Below the pieces are notes generated by a model, which was given only the letters and a program-made list of their open reading frames with translations, was not told the origin of the DNA and did no database searches. This document shows, piece by piece, positions 11,801-21,064 of a DNA stretch of 64,000 bases; within the stretch, counting starts at the first letter, position 1; the number at the start of each line of letters is the position of its first letter. The DNA comes from Parietichytrium sp. I65-24A. Taxonomy: Eukaryota; Sar; Bigyra; Thraustochytrida; Thraustochytriidae. The stretch is taken from contig BLSF01000025.1 in assembly GCA_012862575.1 (NCBI GenBank), positions 492,196 to 556,195 of the forward strand. The letters are read 5' to 3'. Position numbers and translations under genes: made by a program.

Positions 11801-14800
11801 GGCAGTAGTTGTGCAAACAATTTCCAAGTGACTTGTCACCGTGCAATCTGGCTGGTACGCGGTTGGATTGCTCTTCGGTCCATACCAAACATTCTCCAGA
11901 AATAGCTGTGATGAAGGGCCAAAGTTGATTCCAGTGATGCTCACTCGCTCCTCGCCGTCATTGCTCAGAGCGGTGGTCACTACTCCGTTTAAGCCTTGGA
12001 AGGAGTATACTTCTGGAGGGCCATAGTCCGTAACTTCGGCACGGGACTCTTGCTCGTCTACGAAGAGAGTCCACTTCAGCTCGTCACCTGCCCCTTCCTT
12101 CGTTTTGCACTGCACCTTCTCATTCGCAAGAATGACCTTGCAGTCTGCGGCTTCAAATTCGAGTGGGTTTAGCTCCGGACCGTACCTCGCAGTTATAGTA
12201 GCGCCGTTCAATGGCCCAAAGTTGCTTCCGCGGATGATGACGTCTTGGCCACCTTGGGTCACCGCATTTGCGCTGCCGGGCCCCTCGTATCCGCCGACCG
12301 TTGGAGGTTCATAAGAGGTGGTCGCTCCGAGGTACACGATGCTGTGGCCGGCAATGTTGAAGGTCCACACGTGACCCTCTCCGGTTCCTGGAGTGGTGGT
12401 GCAGTCGATTTGGTAATCAGTGGCGCTAATCGCACACTTTGGTTCGTACACGATGGGGAGATTGTTCACTACGTCCAGAGACCCGCGTGTGTACGAGACC
12501 ACCACCAAATCACAAACCACGGAATCGTCCGATACACTTGGGTTCGAGCTAACCTGACCGCAAGTAGGACCGAATCCAGACCCGCGAACAACCACGCGCT
12601 GGCCACCGACTGTGGATGCGCCGTCAACACCCTCTCCAGAAAAGCTGGTGATGGTTGGTTTTTCGTACGACACAAGAACAGAGGACGAGCGGTCGTTCTC
12701 CTGATTTCCGAATGCGAGGACTACAACCATATCCTTTCCGACGCCAGCATCGATGCCGCTGCAAGACAGTTGTGTAAACGCCGTCGAGACCGTGCAGTCT
12801 AAGAATTTGTACTCCCGCTCTGCGGCGGTCGGGACGAAAGAGAGAAACGCAAATGCGTAATCCGGCGTGCTTCCTGCTTCGCCAAAGTTGCTACCCGAAA
12901 TCACGATGTCGTCGGTGACGATGCCGGTCGATTTAAAAGTGCTTTGACTGATCCCGGACACGATCGGAGCGGCGTATCCACCAGCCGAGTAGGCGGCACT
13001 AGTAAGACCAAGAGTTTGAACGACCCAACGAAATCCTGTGCCGACCCCAGGCAACGACGTGCATTGCAACTTGTTGCTGCTCGACACGGAACATTGGGTT
13101 GGGATTTTGCAGGCTCCGAGCTCGTTGCAGTACTTGACATGAGAAGACGCAGGGTACGCTGAGAAGCCAGCTGGATAATCGGTCGTGGAGCCAATGCATG
13201 TACCCGCGATAGTAATGACTGCTCCTCCCGCGGTCGAGATATTGTCGGCCCCCGTTACTTGTGTGATCGCAGGGGACCCGTAGGCCAACGAGGTGGTGGA
13301 GAAGACTGGCGAGACATCTTGCTGGATCTCAGAGTCACTCACCGTGACACTGACAGTCCAGAGAAAGCCAGCTCCAACACCTGACCCTGCCGTGCAGCTC
13401 AGCTTGGTGTTGTTTCCGGAGCCGACTTTAGCTACGTTGCCGCAACTGTACACGGCTCCAGTCAGCGCGCTAGTGTAGCTCACCACGAAAGTTGTTGACG
13501 CAAACTTGGCGTCGTCCTTGAATCCCAGATTGCGACCCGTGATGAGCACTTTGGTGCCGCCCTGGCAGCTCAGTGTGGATGCGCTCTCAAGCTCCACCTT
13601 GGAGATGCGAACGTCATTTACGTTGGTTACCTTGATTGTGACGCTGGACTGCGCTTCGTTTGCGGCGGAATCCACCGCTTTGATTACTAGAACGTATTCG
13701 ACTTTGGTTTCGTAGTCAAGCGAGAAACCGTCCTGGCCCTTAAGAATACCATCCTCAATGATGAAGAGGTTGTCTTCGTTGCCCGAGACAATAGTGTAAA
13801 CCAATGACTCAGGCGTGTCCACCGCGTCTTCATCTTCCACGACTTCAAGCATACTCAGCAGCTCGTTTTTATCATCGAGGTCGCCTTCCTGAACCTCAAT
13901 AGCGTTTTGCGCGTATTTGAAGACCGGGGCCTCATTGACGTCCGTCACTTGAACTTGGAAATTCGACGTTGCCGAGAGCCCCTCACCATCAGTGACTTGG
14001 ATGGTCACGACCCAGGAATTGGGAAGGGTTTCAAAGTCAAAGGACCTAGCCACGGTTACAGCTCCGCTGGCCGAGTTTACTGCGAAAGGACAGTCTGATG
14101 AGTCACACCCAACGAGACTGTAGGTGACCGAGTTCCAAGTTGGATGATCCACTGTAGAGTATATATCTGGGTCCTGTGCGTAGGTGTCAAGTTGCAAGAT
14201 GTTTTCGTTGGCAGCGTTGTTCTCTGCAATAGAGATAGTCGGAATTGGGCTGATGTACGGAGCTTCATTCATGTCGGAGACTTCGATGGTGACCTCAGCT
14301 ACATCTTCAGCGCCGTACCTGTCCTTCACGCGAACGATCATCTTGTAAGTAAAGTCTGGAGCAAGACTCTCGTAGTCGATGGCCGAGCTTCCGAGCGTAA
14401 TCTGTCCGGAAGAGGAGTCCAACACAAAGTAAGGGTTTAGGGACGTGGAGAACGTGGGAAAATCGTCAACGTCTGGGTCTTCGACATCTAGACTGGAAAG
14501 CACGACGTATCCAGCCTGTGCGGTGTTTTCTTCAATTGGTCCTGCTGAACTGTCGGCAAGGATCGGGACGGTGTTTTGCATAATGACTTTGGCAACAATT
14601 GCGCACGTGCTTGAAGCCCCGACGCTATCGCGGACGGTCAAGTCAAAGCTGTCGTAGGTGTAATCTGGGTCTTCCAATGGTTGTCCCTGGCTTGGTGTGT
14701 ATTGGAGGTAGGTGTCGCTTCCTGATGTGATCAGGGAGATGAATTCTGGAGCATCGCTGGCGAGCTCGTACTCGTAGCTGTACACGAACGTTGATCCCGC

Positions 14801-17800
14801 GTTCTGAGAGTCTTCGTCGGAGGTGGACACTCTCAAGAGGGAAGTGCTGGTGAGCTGCTGGACATCGTCCCTTCGGTTGCTTGTGATGATAACTTCGATC
14901 GGGCAGTCCGCGAGGACTGGAGGATCGTTCCTGTCAGTAACAGAAACTACATAATTGAATTCTGCACTCTCGCGATGGAAAGAAGTCTCCACGCCGTTTA
15001 TCTTCTCGATCTTGGTCTCGCCGTTGTACTCGCAAAGATACAGGTTAGAGTATGAAATACTCGAGGCTTGGCGGGTCTGTGTGTCGTAGCACTTTTCCGC
15101 GCACCTGTTGCTAATACACACAGCTCCATCCCCGCATGAGCTGGAGTCTTGTACTGAACACGTCGTTCCGATTCGGGCAGAAGGTCCATCGTCTTCAGCT
15201 TTGATCACTAGCGTCCATTCTTTTGAGCTCAATTCGTAGTTTAAAACGACTGGATTGGTTGTTCCTTCGTAATACTCGCGTTGCTGCACGGTAAACGATG
15301 ACCCTGAAGAAACAAGGTAAAACAGTCCTGCACCGTTTCCACCCACTATGGAGTATTCCAGAGTATCCCCGTCTGCGTCACTAGCCGCAAGGTTTCCACT
15401 GGAGAAGACGGAATTCTCGGCAGCGTCCGTGTTCACGCGACTTTGGGCAAAAGTTGGAGCCTCGTTGACGTTGATGATGGACACCTGGACTGCCTGCGTC
15501 ACCGACTTGCGCACAGGGCCTCCATTGTCCTCCACTTTCACGGAGACTGTCACACTGTGTCCCGCAATGGACTCGTAGTCAAGAGCTTTGATGACCTTGA
15601 GTTGGCCGTTCCCGTTGGAATTAGTGACCACTGCGAAGTATGCGTTTTCGTCGCCGTTGGTGTATGACAGAGTTTGCACAGGAGCTTTCTCGCCTAGGAG
15701 AGTGTCATCCGAGTTGTCAGGGTCCACGGCAATGATCTCACCGGGGATGAGGGCTCCCACTGGCCAGGTCTCGAGGGCCTGGAAGTCTGCCACGCTCTCG
15801 ACGGTGGGAGCCTCGTTCACATCAACAACGTACACAGTGAACTGCTTGACGGCGCTCTGTGCCGTTGCGTCGGTGGGAATTCCACTGGACGTTGCAGTGA
15901 CCTCAAGCACGTACCCCCTTCCTGAACCTGTGGACAAGGCGATGGACTTGTCTTCGAAGTCTAACAGGCCGTCTGAACCGGCTTTGGTCCGAATGACACC
16001 GGTTGTGGAGTCAATTTCGAAATTAGGGTGGTCAAGGTAGTATGTCGTAATGTCGCTTGCAATGTTGTCCTCGTCCGAGGTCGTAACTGCAGCTGCAGTC
16101 GTGCACGCAGCCTCAGGGTCCGAGCAAACGAAAGCTCCTGCAGAGTTTTCTTTCACGTAAAAGGAGCTTGCGCCTGTAAAAGTTGGTGCGTCGTTCATGT
16201 TGATGACCGTGACGACAAAGGTCTGGGAGTCGAATCCGCCTTTATCGTCTTGAACTTCGATTTCAAGGTAGTACTCCTTTTTGGTGGACTCAAAATTGAT
16301 CGTTTGTGAACCGACTCGAGTGGTCATCAGCTCGTTGTCGACAATTTTGAATGCGTCTGCGTCATTCACGGCGAGCTGGAAGGTCAAAGCGTCGCCATCC
16401 TCGTCCGTCGCAGTTACCATCTTATTTGTGAGAGTATTCTCTGGTTGGTTCTCCTTGATAGTAAGCTCTCCCAAGTCGTCTTGAATGACAGGATTGTCAT
16501 TGACATCCAGGATGTGGATAACGAGGCGCGCGTAGTCTGTCATTGGAGAATATCGGCCACCATTGCCGTCATCCTCGATCTTGATGTCGAATGTGTACGA
16601 TTGTGCATCCTTGTAGCTGATGCGATTGGAATACTTGGCGGAAACGAGGCCAGTGCATGGGTCGATCTTGAAAAGACGGTTGCCAACGTCTTCATCGAGA
16701 CCATCTGATCCAGAAATGATACTGTAGCGGAGAATTGCAGCATCATCTTCATCCTCGGTGAGCATTCTCGCTTCGCCCTGAGTAGCCAAGGTCGTAAGTG
16801 GGCAACCAAAAGGCTCTCCTGCGGAGTCGCAAATCGCAACCGGCACATTGCGGTCCACCTTTTCGTAAATTTGTCTATGGTAAATGGTGGTCTCCATGGA
16901 CACCCCGTCACCTTCGTCGTAGTCGACAAATTCAGGTTTGTCGTTCAGGTCGTCCAAGACCGCTGTAGCTGAGCAAGTGATCGTGGACATGGCGAGGCCG
17001 TCACTCTTGCGGGTGGCGGTAGCCTGAAGCTTGAGGGTATACTGAATGTCAAGAATCGGCAAGCAGACCTCGTAGTTGAGGTCGCTTCTTGTGAGCTCCA
17101 GCTTGCCATCTGCGAATGCAAAGATGTCCATGTTTTTCTCCAGACTGGTGGGCCTACAATCGGTGACCGCGGTGTCATAGTAGTCAAAGGTTTTCAAGTT
17201 ATAGGAGATTTCGTAGTCCGCAGCGTCGACATTGCTGTTGAGAACCACTGGAAGGTCCCAACTTGTTCCCGACGGGCTCATCTCATCAACTTCAAACTCG
17301 AAGGTGTTCGATTTACATCCGGAGGAGTCCCAGGCCAACAGGTTGGATTTAATACCATCAACGCAAACCTGACTGTTGGAGCATTTGGATTGGGCCTTGC
17401 GGTTGTATTTGTATGCGGTGTTAGTTGGCGTTGTGTAATAGCCATCGTCCACGACTGTGGGAATTTTGGATGCTTTAGGGCAGTACACAGCTTCTGGACG
17501 ACTCACCTGAATACTTTGTTCAGATAAAAAGTCCGCGTCGTAGCAGTTGAGAGAGCGCGGACTTGTATTGATTACGCCTTCGGGGCAGAGATATCCTGCC
17601 TCGCAGTCAAGGCAAGCAGCCTCGCTACTCGCCCCAGACACGTCTACATAGGTCCCAGCGGGGCATGGGTAGCGGACACCCTGTGCGCAGTAGTACCCTG
17701 GCTCGCAGATGCTTTGTCCGGTTCGTGTTTGTGCTGAGTCGCCACCAATGCTGTAATATCCACTTGCGACATCACGAGGAGCGCTAGATCCTTGAGGACA

Positions 17801-18856
17801 GTACATGCTCGAGCCTCCGCACTCCAGCGCCAGATTCGTCGGAGTGCCCCCCGCGGCTGTGGATGATCCCGGGCAAGCAGATCCAGTCTGACAATAGTAT
17901 CCTGCCGGACACTTCTGACTGCATGACTCGTCGCTCTGTGACAGGAAGCCGCACTGCCCAGCTTTGCACTTTTGACTTGACGGTGTACCTGTTGTCTCAG
18001 CGTTCCCGGCACAATAGTATCCAGGGGCGCATTTGGAGCACTCGTCCGCAGATTTGAGACCGCTTTTGTCTCCGTACATTCCCTTTGGACAGGTTTTCCG
18101 ACCATAGTCTGTGTTGACGCCCCCATCCGACTTTGTTCCCTCGGGACAGTAGTATCCTATGGGACAGGTCACTGTGCACTGAGAGCTGGTTTCTCCCTCT
18201 ACGCCCATCCGTCCCGCTGGGCAAAGGGAGCAAGACTCAAGATCAACACCGCCTGGAGTCTCTCGATAATACCCTGACGGACAATAATTGCAGTCCGCCA
18301 AAATCCCGTTCCAAAGCTCATAGGCTTTGCTTTCATATGCACCGGCCGGGCATTTTGCGGACTGAATGCAGATGTAAGGATACACATTCGTGCAAGGCTC
18401 GTCATTCCAGTTTCCGCCGGAGTTCACTCTATCCCAGTTGTGGACACAATCCTCTCCCCCCTTTCCGACATTGTTTGGCTCGCCGGATGCCCATGAGGTA
18501 TAGCTAAATTTTGTTCCGTCAAGCCACTGAAAGTCTTCGTCTTGGCCTTGCACCTGGTACAATCCCAACCAACAGACCCCCTTTGGGTACCATGGGTGAC
18601 CGTACTCGTTGTCTTTGCAGAGCTCGTACGCTTTTGAGTTTTCGTTGGCATCATGAATGGATATAAGACGACCACCCATCGTTTGGCAGTTGGAGTCCGC
18701 GTCAGCCCATTTTAGCGCGTTGCTGCCGCTAGAAAACCAACAACGAGTGCCATATGGGAACCAATTTGTCGGGCAGACCTCCGGGGCGAATGCTGCAGCG
18801 CAGTCCAATTGCGCGAGCAGAATCCAGATCACGAATTGTGCAATAAACCTAACCAT
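5876..18856 (-). CDS. Giant C-type lectin / cadherin / IPT-TIG multi-pass membrane receptor (4326 aa)
   Basis: A single uninterrupted 13-kb frame starts at an ATG (18856) and encodes a signal peptide (about residues 1-22). A C-type lectin domain follows at ~28-165, with the sugar-site motifs EPN (126-128) and WND (150-152). Cys-rich GCC2/GCC3 or ephrin-receptor-like repeats span ~170-500. Cadherin-type repeats at ~560-1745 show Ca-binding signatures such as DVNDNP, VNEAP and DMNEAP. A long array of IPT/TIG repeats runs from ~1750 to ~3450, with recurrent ITGSNFG-like strands. A Cys-rich/EGF-like stretch at ~3540-3745 leads into eight or nine hydrophobic membrane segments at ~3750-4200 and a cytoplasmic tail with a coiled coil at ~4248-4292. 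In known families these ectodomains mediate carbohydrate binding and calcium-dependent adhesion, so a surface adhesion or sensing role is inferred. Ligand and signalling mode are unknown. Confidence 0.9.
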   Translation of the reverse strand: MVRFIAQFVIWILLAQLDCAAAFAPEVCPTNWFPYGTRCWFSSGSNALKWADADSNCQTMGGRLISIHDANENSKAYELCKDNEYGHPWYPKGVCWLGLYQVQGQDEDFQWLDGTKFSYTSWASGEPNNVGKGGEDCVHNWDRVNSGGNWNDEPCTNVYPYICIQSAKCPAGAYESKAYELWNGILADCNYCPSGYYRETPGGVDLESCSLCPAGRMGVEGETSSQCTVTCPIGYYCPEGTKSDGGVNTDYGRKTCPKGMYGDKSGLKSADECSKCAPGYYCAGNAETTGTPSSQKCKAGQCGFLSQSDESCSQKCPAGYYCQTGSACPGSSTAAGGTPTNLALECGGSSMYCPQGSSAPRDVASGYYSIGGDSAQTRTGQSICEPGYYCAQGVRYPCPAGTYVDVSGASSEAACLDCEAGYLCPEGVINTSPRSLNCYDADFLSEQSIQVSRPEAVYCPKASKIPTVVDDGYYTTPTNTAYKYNRKAQSKCSNSQVCVDGIKSNLLAWDSSGCKSNTFEFEVDEMSPSGTSWDLPVVLNSNVDAADYEISYNLKTFDYYDTAVTDCRPTSLEKNMDIFAFADGKLELTRSDLNYEVCLPILDIQYTLKLQATATRKSDGLAMSTITCSATAVLDDLNDKPEFVDYDEGDGVSMETTIYHRQIYEKVDRNVPVAICDSAGEPFGCPLTTLATQGEARMLTEDEDDAAILRYSIISGSDGLDEDVGNRLFKIDPCTGLVSAKYSNRISYKDAQSYTFDIKIEDDGNGGRYSPMTDYARLVIHILDVNDNPVIQDDLGELTIKENQPENTLTNKMVTATDEDGDALTFQLAVNDADAFKIVDNELMTTRVGSQTINFESTKKEYYLEIEVQDDKGGFDSQTFVVTVINMNDAPTFTGASSFYVKENSAGAFVCSDPEAACTTAAAVTTSDEDNIASDITTYYLDHPNFEIDSTTGVIRTKAGSDGLLDFEDKSIALSTGSGRGYVLEVTATSSGIPTDATAQSAVKQFTVYVVDVNEAPTVESVADFQALETWPVGALIPGEIIAVDPDNSDDTLLGEKAPVQTLSYTNGDENAYFAVVTNSNGNGQLKVIKALDYESIAGHSVTVSVKVEDNGGPVRKSVTQAVQVSIINVNEAPTFAQSRVNTDAAENSVFSSGNLAASDADGDTLEYSIVGGNGAGLFYLVSSGSSFTVQQREYYEGTTNPVVLNYELSSKEWTLVIKAEDDGPSARIGTTCSVQDSSSCGDGAVCISNRCAEKCYDTQTRQASSISYSNLYLCEYNGETKIEKINGVETSFHRESAEFNYVVSVTDRNDPPVLADCPIEVIITSNRRDDVQQLTSTSLLRVSTSDEDSQNAGSTFVYSYEYELASDAPEFISLITSGSDTYLQYTPSQGQPLEDPDYTYDSFDLTVRDSVGASSTCAIVAKVIMQNTVPILADSSAGPIEENTAQAGYVVLSSLDVEDPDVDDFPTFSTSLNPYFVLDSSSGQITLGSSAIDYESLAPDFTYKMIVRVKDRYGAEDVAEVTIEVSDMNEAPYISPIPTISIAENNAANENILQLDTYAQDPDIYSTVDHPTWNSVTYSLVGCDSSDCPFAVNSASGAVTVARSFDFETLPNSWVVTIQVTDGEGLSATSNFQVQVTDVNEAPVFKYAQNAIEVQEGDLDDKNELLSMLEVVEDEDAVDTPESLVYTIVSGNEDNLFIIEDGILKGQDGFSLDYETKVEYVLVIKAVDSAANEAQSSVTIKVTNVNDVRISKVELESASTLSCQGGTKVLITGRNLGFKDDAKFASTTFVVSYTSALTGAVYSCGNVAKVGSGNNTKLSCTAGSGVGAGFLWTVSVTVSDSEIQQDVSPVFSTTSLAYGSPAITQVTGADNISTAGGAVITIAGTCIGSTTDYPAGFSAYPASSHVKYCNELGACKIPTQCSVSSSNKLQCTSLPGVGTGFRWVVQTLGLTSAAYSAGGYAAPIVSGISQSTFKSTGIVTDDIVISGSNFGEAGSTPDYAFAFLSFVPTAAEREYKFLDCTVSTAFTQLSCSGIDAGVGKDMVVVLAFGNQENDRSSSVLVSYEKPTITSFSGEGVDGASTVGGQRVVVRGSGFGPTCGQVSSNPSVSDDSVVCDLVVVSYTRGSLDVVNNLPIVYEPKCAISATDYQIDCTTTPGTGEGHVWTFNIAGHSIVYLGATTSYEPPTVGGYEGPGSANAVTQGGQDVIIRGSNFGPLNGATITARYGPELNPLEFEAADCKVILANEKVQCKTKEGAGDELKWTLFVDEQESRAEVTDYGPPEVYSFQGLNGVVTTALSNDGEERVSITGINFGPSSQLFLENVWYGPKSNPTAYQPDCTVTSHLEIVCTTTAGLGTNLKWLVQVKGQVSELSTATTSYLTPQLDAISSTSGITDGGYKIRLTGVGLAVCDPQASIVVLFGSEKISYSGFFDSEFSSVVPIDPLTDCPLSTTGLKSLEFAVPEMTGDAAQTIKVRLESKLFSETLTTNSFSFKYQDPVLETVYAEPIGDASSSSGNLDQCPGDFRVTLRGRNFCKSSACCQVYLNGRTDSYTLEDHSHRYISLCTSQVGLIYVKCGDKSSDVLTFNAENPFVFQTSTSRQLALEDIGYETRASGTDEIYIWGLYFGDKNPVVTVGGYNATVVDHTSLKCDDASIPAHSFGSLLTLDVKCWKTTIIVPDGQGKNNELVVRVAGTDQYSLANQPYELVNYLAPEISSVKGTFPAPTIGGQQIRVTGTNFGLDGQLTILQPVSNGVFGVTWNLVGQANCSSYDHEELVCVLPPGEGKDLSFFLQVGNQDTSAQNGVHSFSYVAPLISELSGLSDAQTQGGSLVTITGSNFGRPYLKNCPSTTSVECTPVKPQVTFGDLVCVLQSNTQTEIRCLTPEGEGTGLAVVVNVRNQLSSSSLVFDYAAPEIDYFTPSQANTDGLDEYGNTQQLSIFGANFGVDRLSVSFTITDTDTEYLVAERSAELNIDTFLPGTNHSVIYFAVPGLRGKDIEISVSVAGQRVVASSMFAYKKPVVSDITTVDSDGNVNNWEGGSTEEVDDKFFSEEDQTSARMLANDIVEFGAPSTIQCERHVLNRGFSWRTVSNDIYESNLFERTTLVYSDEVCTNGTLLYSVTTIGEFRDVSESGESADYDCTTTFEQTVASITVTPQNQAGAKFLSTGTICCDASWEISVGRDITSCLSQSGCPSLMSLDSVVQPGASYGVYFFEARKNLYMSKPTSSLSALRSATALELPSGPTAVKLVTDALRSPQGPTSGCFLWESYREYLVRRREAFQATGSALDIYRKCYNKALMTLSGDNFSTNLFNASRQIRVFFYNNETSTSTEGDNSTSQVEFEAATTSSKGDHPEVCSEDDGCLHEHHQITFQIPPGYGRNLKIRIQVGNQYADAVNATTNKPILFHYNAPKVDFANPGSLFASYGFQNSDGEDAVEFLGDDFGGKESPTTLLLGGRFCNNATWKSGDENEEGQPFLRCNAQRDVTGPRSLLACVAGQVSFTPAVKTDAQLLVEADRTSDDEDRVSALYRDTASTVNTRCKSTYDIYGNAVGRMGGIGDLCVACPEGSICNEPDSPFTPPKAEAGFYRLDVPMFEDDGSVTERAALRCASERYDKTLVEEFPNLVIGDTCSDYVSCEPSEACEAGNVCASEYQYAYSQCSEKRASMNNSCGIVFNPFTGTYDGVQSDCNPDPTSTCSPSNPEQCSVCNVIYEDGVARGQCECSMPKQCALCSLYTHFRLYNKCKECPDSPGLIIALFVVTIILAIVGGWYLQKKRINLALFSVALDYMQILAVFSSVDIVWPPSLLALFNLLSFFNFNIDIAGPECLIPTLEYETKWYLMETMPLAVFALLVVIHLGYSLYKLARLRSRAKLLSHVSKLLAVFLIIMYVLYLNVTRKSLDVFNCNPLPNQDDGYRYTSFTSLSCDGGSLCKCGEGIQARLVPLAAVFLVLYSLGFPLGVYLAIRKYRSLIEEDQYLRASGIGETRATNPRAYDIRKRFSALYMHFKPDRVFWIITILARKFSVAAAALMFRSNTTFQLSVILLVLFVSFCLHLQYRPYLSTGERSLVLKQLDERAERGLDLEEFKRFTDLQKKIQDCTKKAKEQDRKEKTKFGGKDMWKDADTLGKHARKIDRKRRAQELFFDYNTVEAVLLASAIFICLGGVMFSSGRFESRDDISAQRDFIAYLVIICVVLTFLYMILVILVEIFPTLSVRSATKCIQVLQRRKPENHEVLDLDSDLQFDNNPMFDVGQNNKRDGRLREELERNQDELERAAAQNDALRKELAKQKKSEQMNDSFNLFGVPSPFKNINKKKEFKPSARSSQGDDEAEN

Positions 18857-21064
18857 TTTTCTTGCGGCTTCTGTAGCTTCAAAACCCCAAACCCTTCAAC
18901 TTTACGTGGCTTTCCGCGCGCTCCCGGACAAGACCGTCGTGGTGCCGCGAGTAAAAAAGATCGCCAAACACAATGTTTGGTTTCTGCCACAGCTCAGCGT
19001 CACCAAGATTTCACAGTTTGACTCGCCAAGATTAAAGTACGGTTGTGTAGTCGAAGACCTACACGAATTCTGCAACAGCTCACTTTCACCCAAATCGGCC
19101 ACTCAACTGTTGAGAAACGTACCAAAGAGATTGCGAGCCAATCAAACAGTCGGAGACCGCAGATGAGACGGCGTATTCTAGCAGAGCGGCTTTTGGCGAC
19201 AATACGTTGCTTCCAACGTTTCATCTAACTGTTAAGTCAACGGATGAAGTTCTGGCATCTCTACGATATGTTGTGGACCTTTAATCTCAATCAAGCCCTC
19301 TTTTGCATTCTCAATAGAGCCGTATCATCGAGCAGCTCGCGATCCTGGTCGCCTTTTGTGTCGCAACCTACGTCGACTCACCGAGCTCGCAGTACCTCTA
19401 GCTAGTGTACCGGTACACACGCTCGACCATTTTCCATTGAGTTGTACGGTACTGAGTGTACTGACCTTCAGTAAAAGCTCTGTGGGTCTTCATCCGCTCG
19501 AGTACTTGCTGAGAGTTATTCATTTATGCACTTCGCTTCGGATGGGTGTTGGAATGTTCGGGTCTGTAATAGTGTGAACCACGAACGACTCGACCGCACT
19601 GCATGACAATGGCAATTTTTTCGTCTGTCAACGGATCCTTTCGCGGTTGGGTCTTACCTAATTATCATAGGTAGAGATAAGATTGTTTTTGCCAGAATTC
19701 AGAATTTTAGAATTTAAAATCGAGATTGGATTCGTTGGCGTTCTCACCGTGATCGATGGACATGGCATGGCGTTCCGACGATCATGTGGTCATGTGGTCG
19801 TGGATGGCGGATAGCCGAGCGCACTGCGTAGAGATTGCAGGCGAACGGATTCGGTGCATATGGGTGTTGGCGGCCTCATGAGCCTTGAATTCTTTTTGTG
19901 TGAGTACCGGATCTCTCTCCTACTGCGGAGAGCTAATTGCACATAGTGCTTTAATCTGTTCGTGAATGTTCGTGCTCCAGAGTCATGGGTTTTACTTGCA
20001 TGTAATTCCATTCCATCTGTTTTAATCTTGATCAATCAACCAATCAAATAATAAAGGAAATCAAGAATAGAAAGTGTGGAAGGGAAATGAGTGTGTTCAC
20101 CGGAAAGAAACCAACAAGTTACTGGACGCATGCTGGTCATCCAGAGACTCGCTTTCAAAGCTTGAGATCGACGTCTTTTCCACTTTAAGATCAAGTTCCA
20201 TGAGCCAGAGACGGCGTGTTGCCTTTGGCTGGCAGAGAGAGGAAAAAGCCACGTGGAAATTGGCGGACTCGACTACGCTCCACGTGTTCCAGCTCAAGTT
20301 CAACGTCGTCACTCTGTTTGCAACTTACGATGCAAGCTCGTTGTCTGCCCAAGTTCAAAAGCACCGTAGCGGCAATAGATCGCCTCGAGTGTGGGCTTCA
20401 ACGCTCTGTAAAGAGCTGTTCTCGGTGCTGTCGAATAAGAAATTGTAAACTGTACAAAAATCATCAGAATTCAGATTCATCAAATTCAGGAAAAAAGAAA
20501 AACAGTCGAAGAGATGAAATCCTTTTCGATAAGACTTGCATAAACGATGTTAACAGCTGCGTAGCACTTCAGCAGGCTTTGAGGCGCACCTCGCGCAATT
20601 CAGCTCAGAATTTCCCCTCCTCTTTAAATTTATTACTCTAATTCAGAGTGACATTGTTACTATCTGCGGAACACGCGCAGAAGTGCTACATAGAATTTAG
20701 TTAGCAGTCCCAGGATTACTGTGACACGGCCTACTCGTAGCGTTGACATTGCATTACTACATAGTAGTAACCAATCCGTGTATGGTGCCTATTAGTCAAG
20801 CTCTACTAGCTATCTACCAGATTGAATAGGGGGAGCACTCACTTTCGGCAAAGTGTACTCGCATGTCCACGTGTACGCGGCTGCTAGAGAAGCGCATAAG
20901 CACCCGGCTAGGAAGTGCGCAAGTCTCCCGAATCAGTAGGCTAACGCGGGACCTGGCACTATAGTTTCTTTTATATGGGCGGTGAGAAAGAGCTGAGTGG
21001 CATAATTTTTGGGGCAAGTTAGCTGCGAGCCAAAGTTTGCAGTTGGAGATATTTTGTCCGCGGA
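18857..21064. other. Intergenic region between divergent receptor genes
   Basis: This stretch separates the 5' ends of the giant receptor (-) and the class C receptor (+), so it should hold both promoters. No reading frame stands out. Around 20097-20460 several frames are open on both strands, and one minus-strand reading ends near a GTAAGT donor (about 20330), so a small spliced gene cannot be excluded. Confidence 0.4.

Noticed and set aside
20097-20641. Frames on both strands with a GTAAGT near 20330
   Set aside because: No model with a start codon, matching acceptor and protein-like continuation could be built; left as unassigned.
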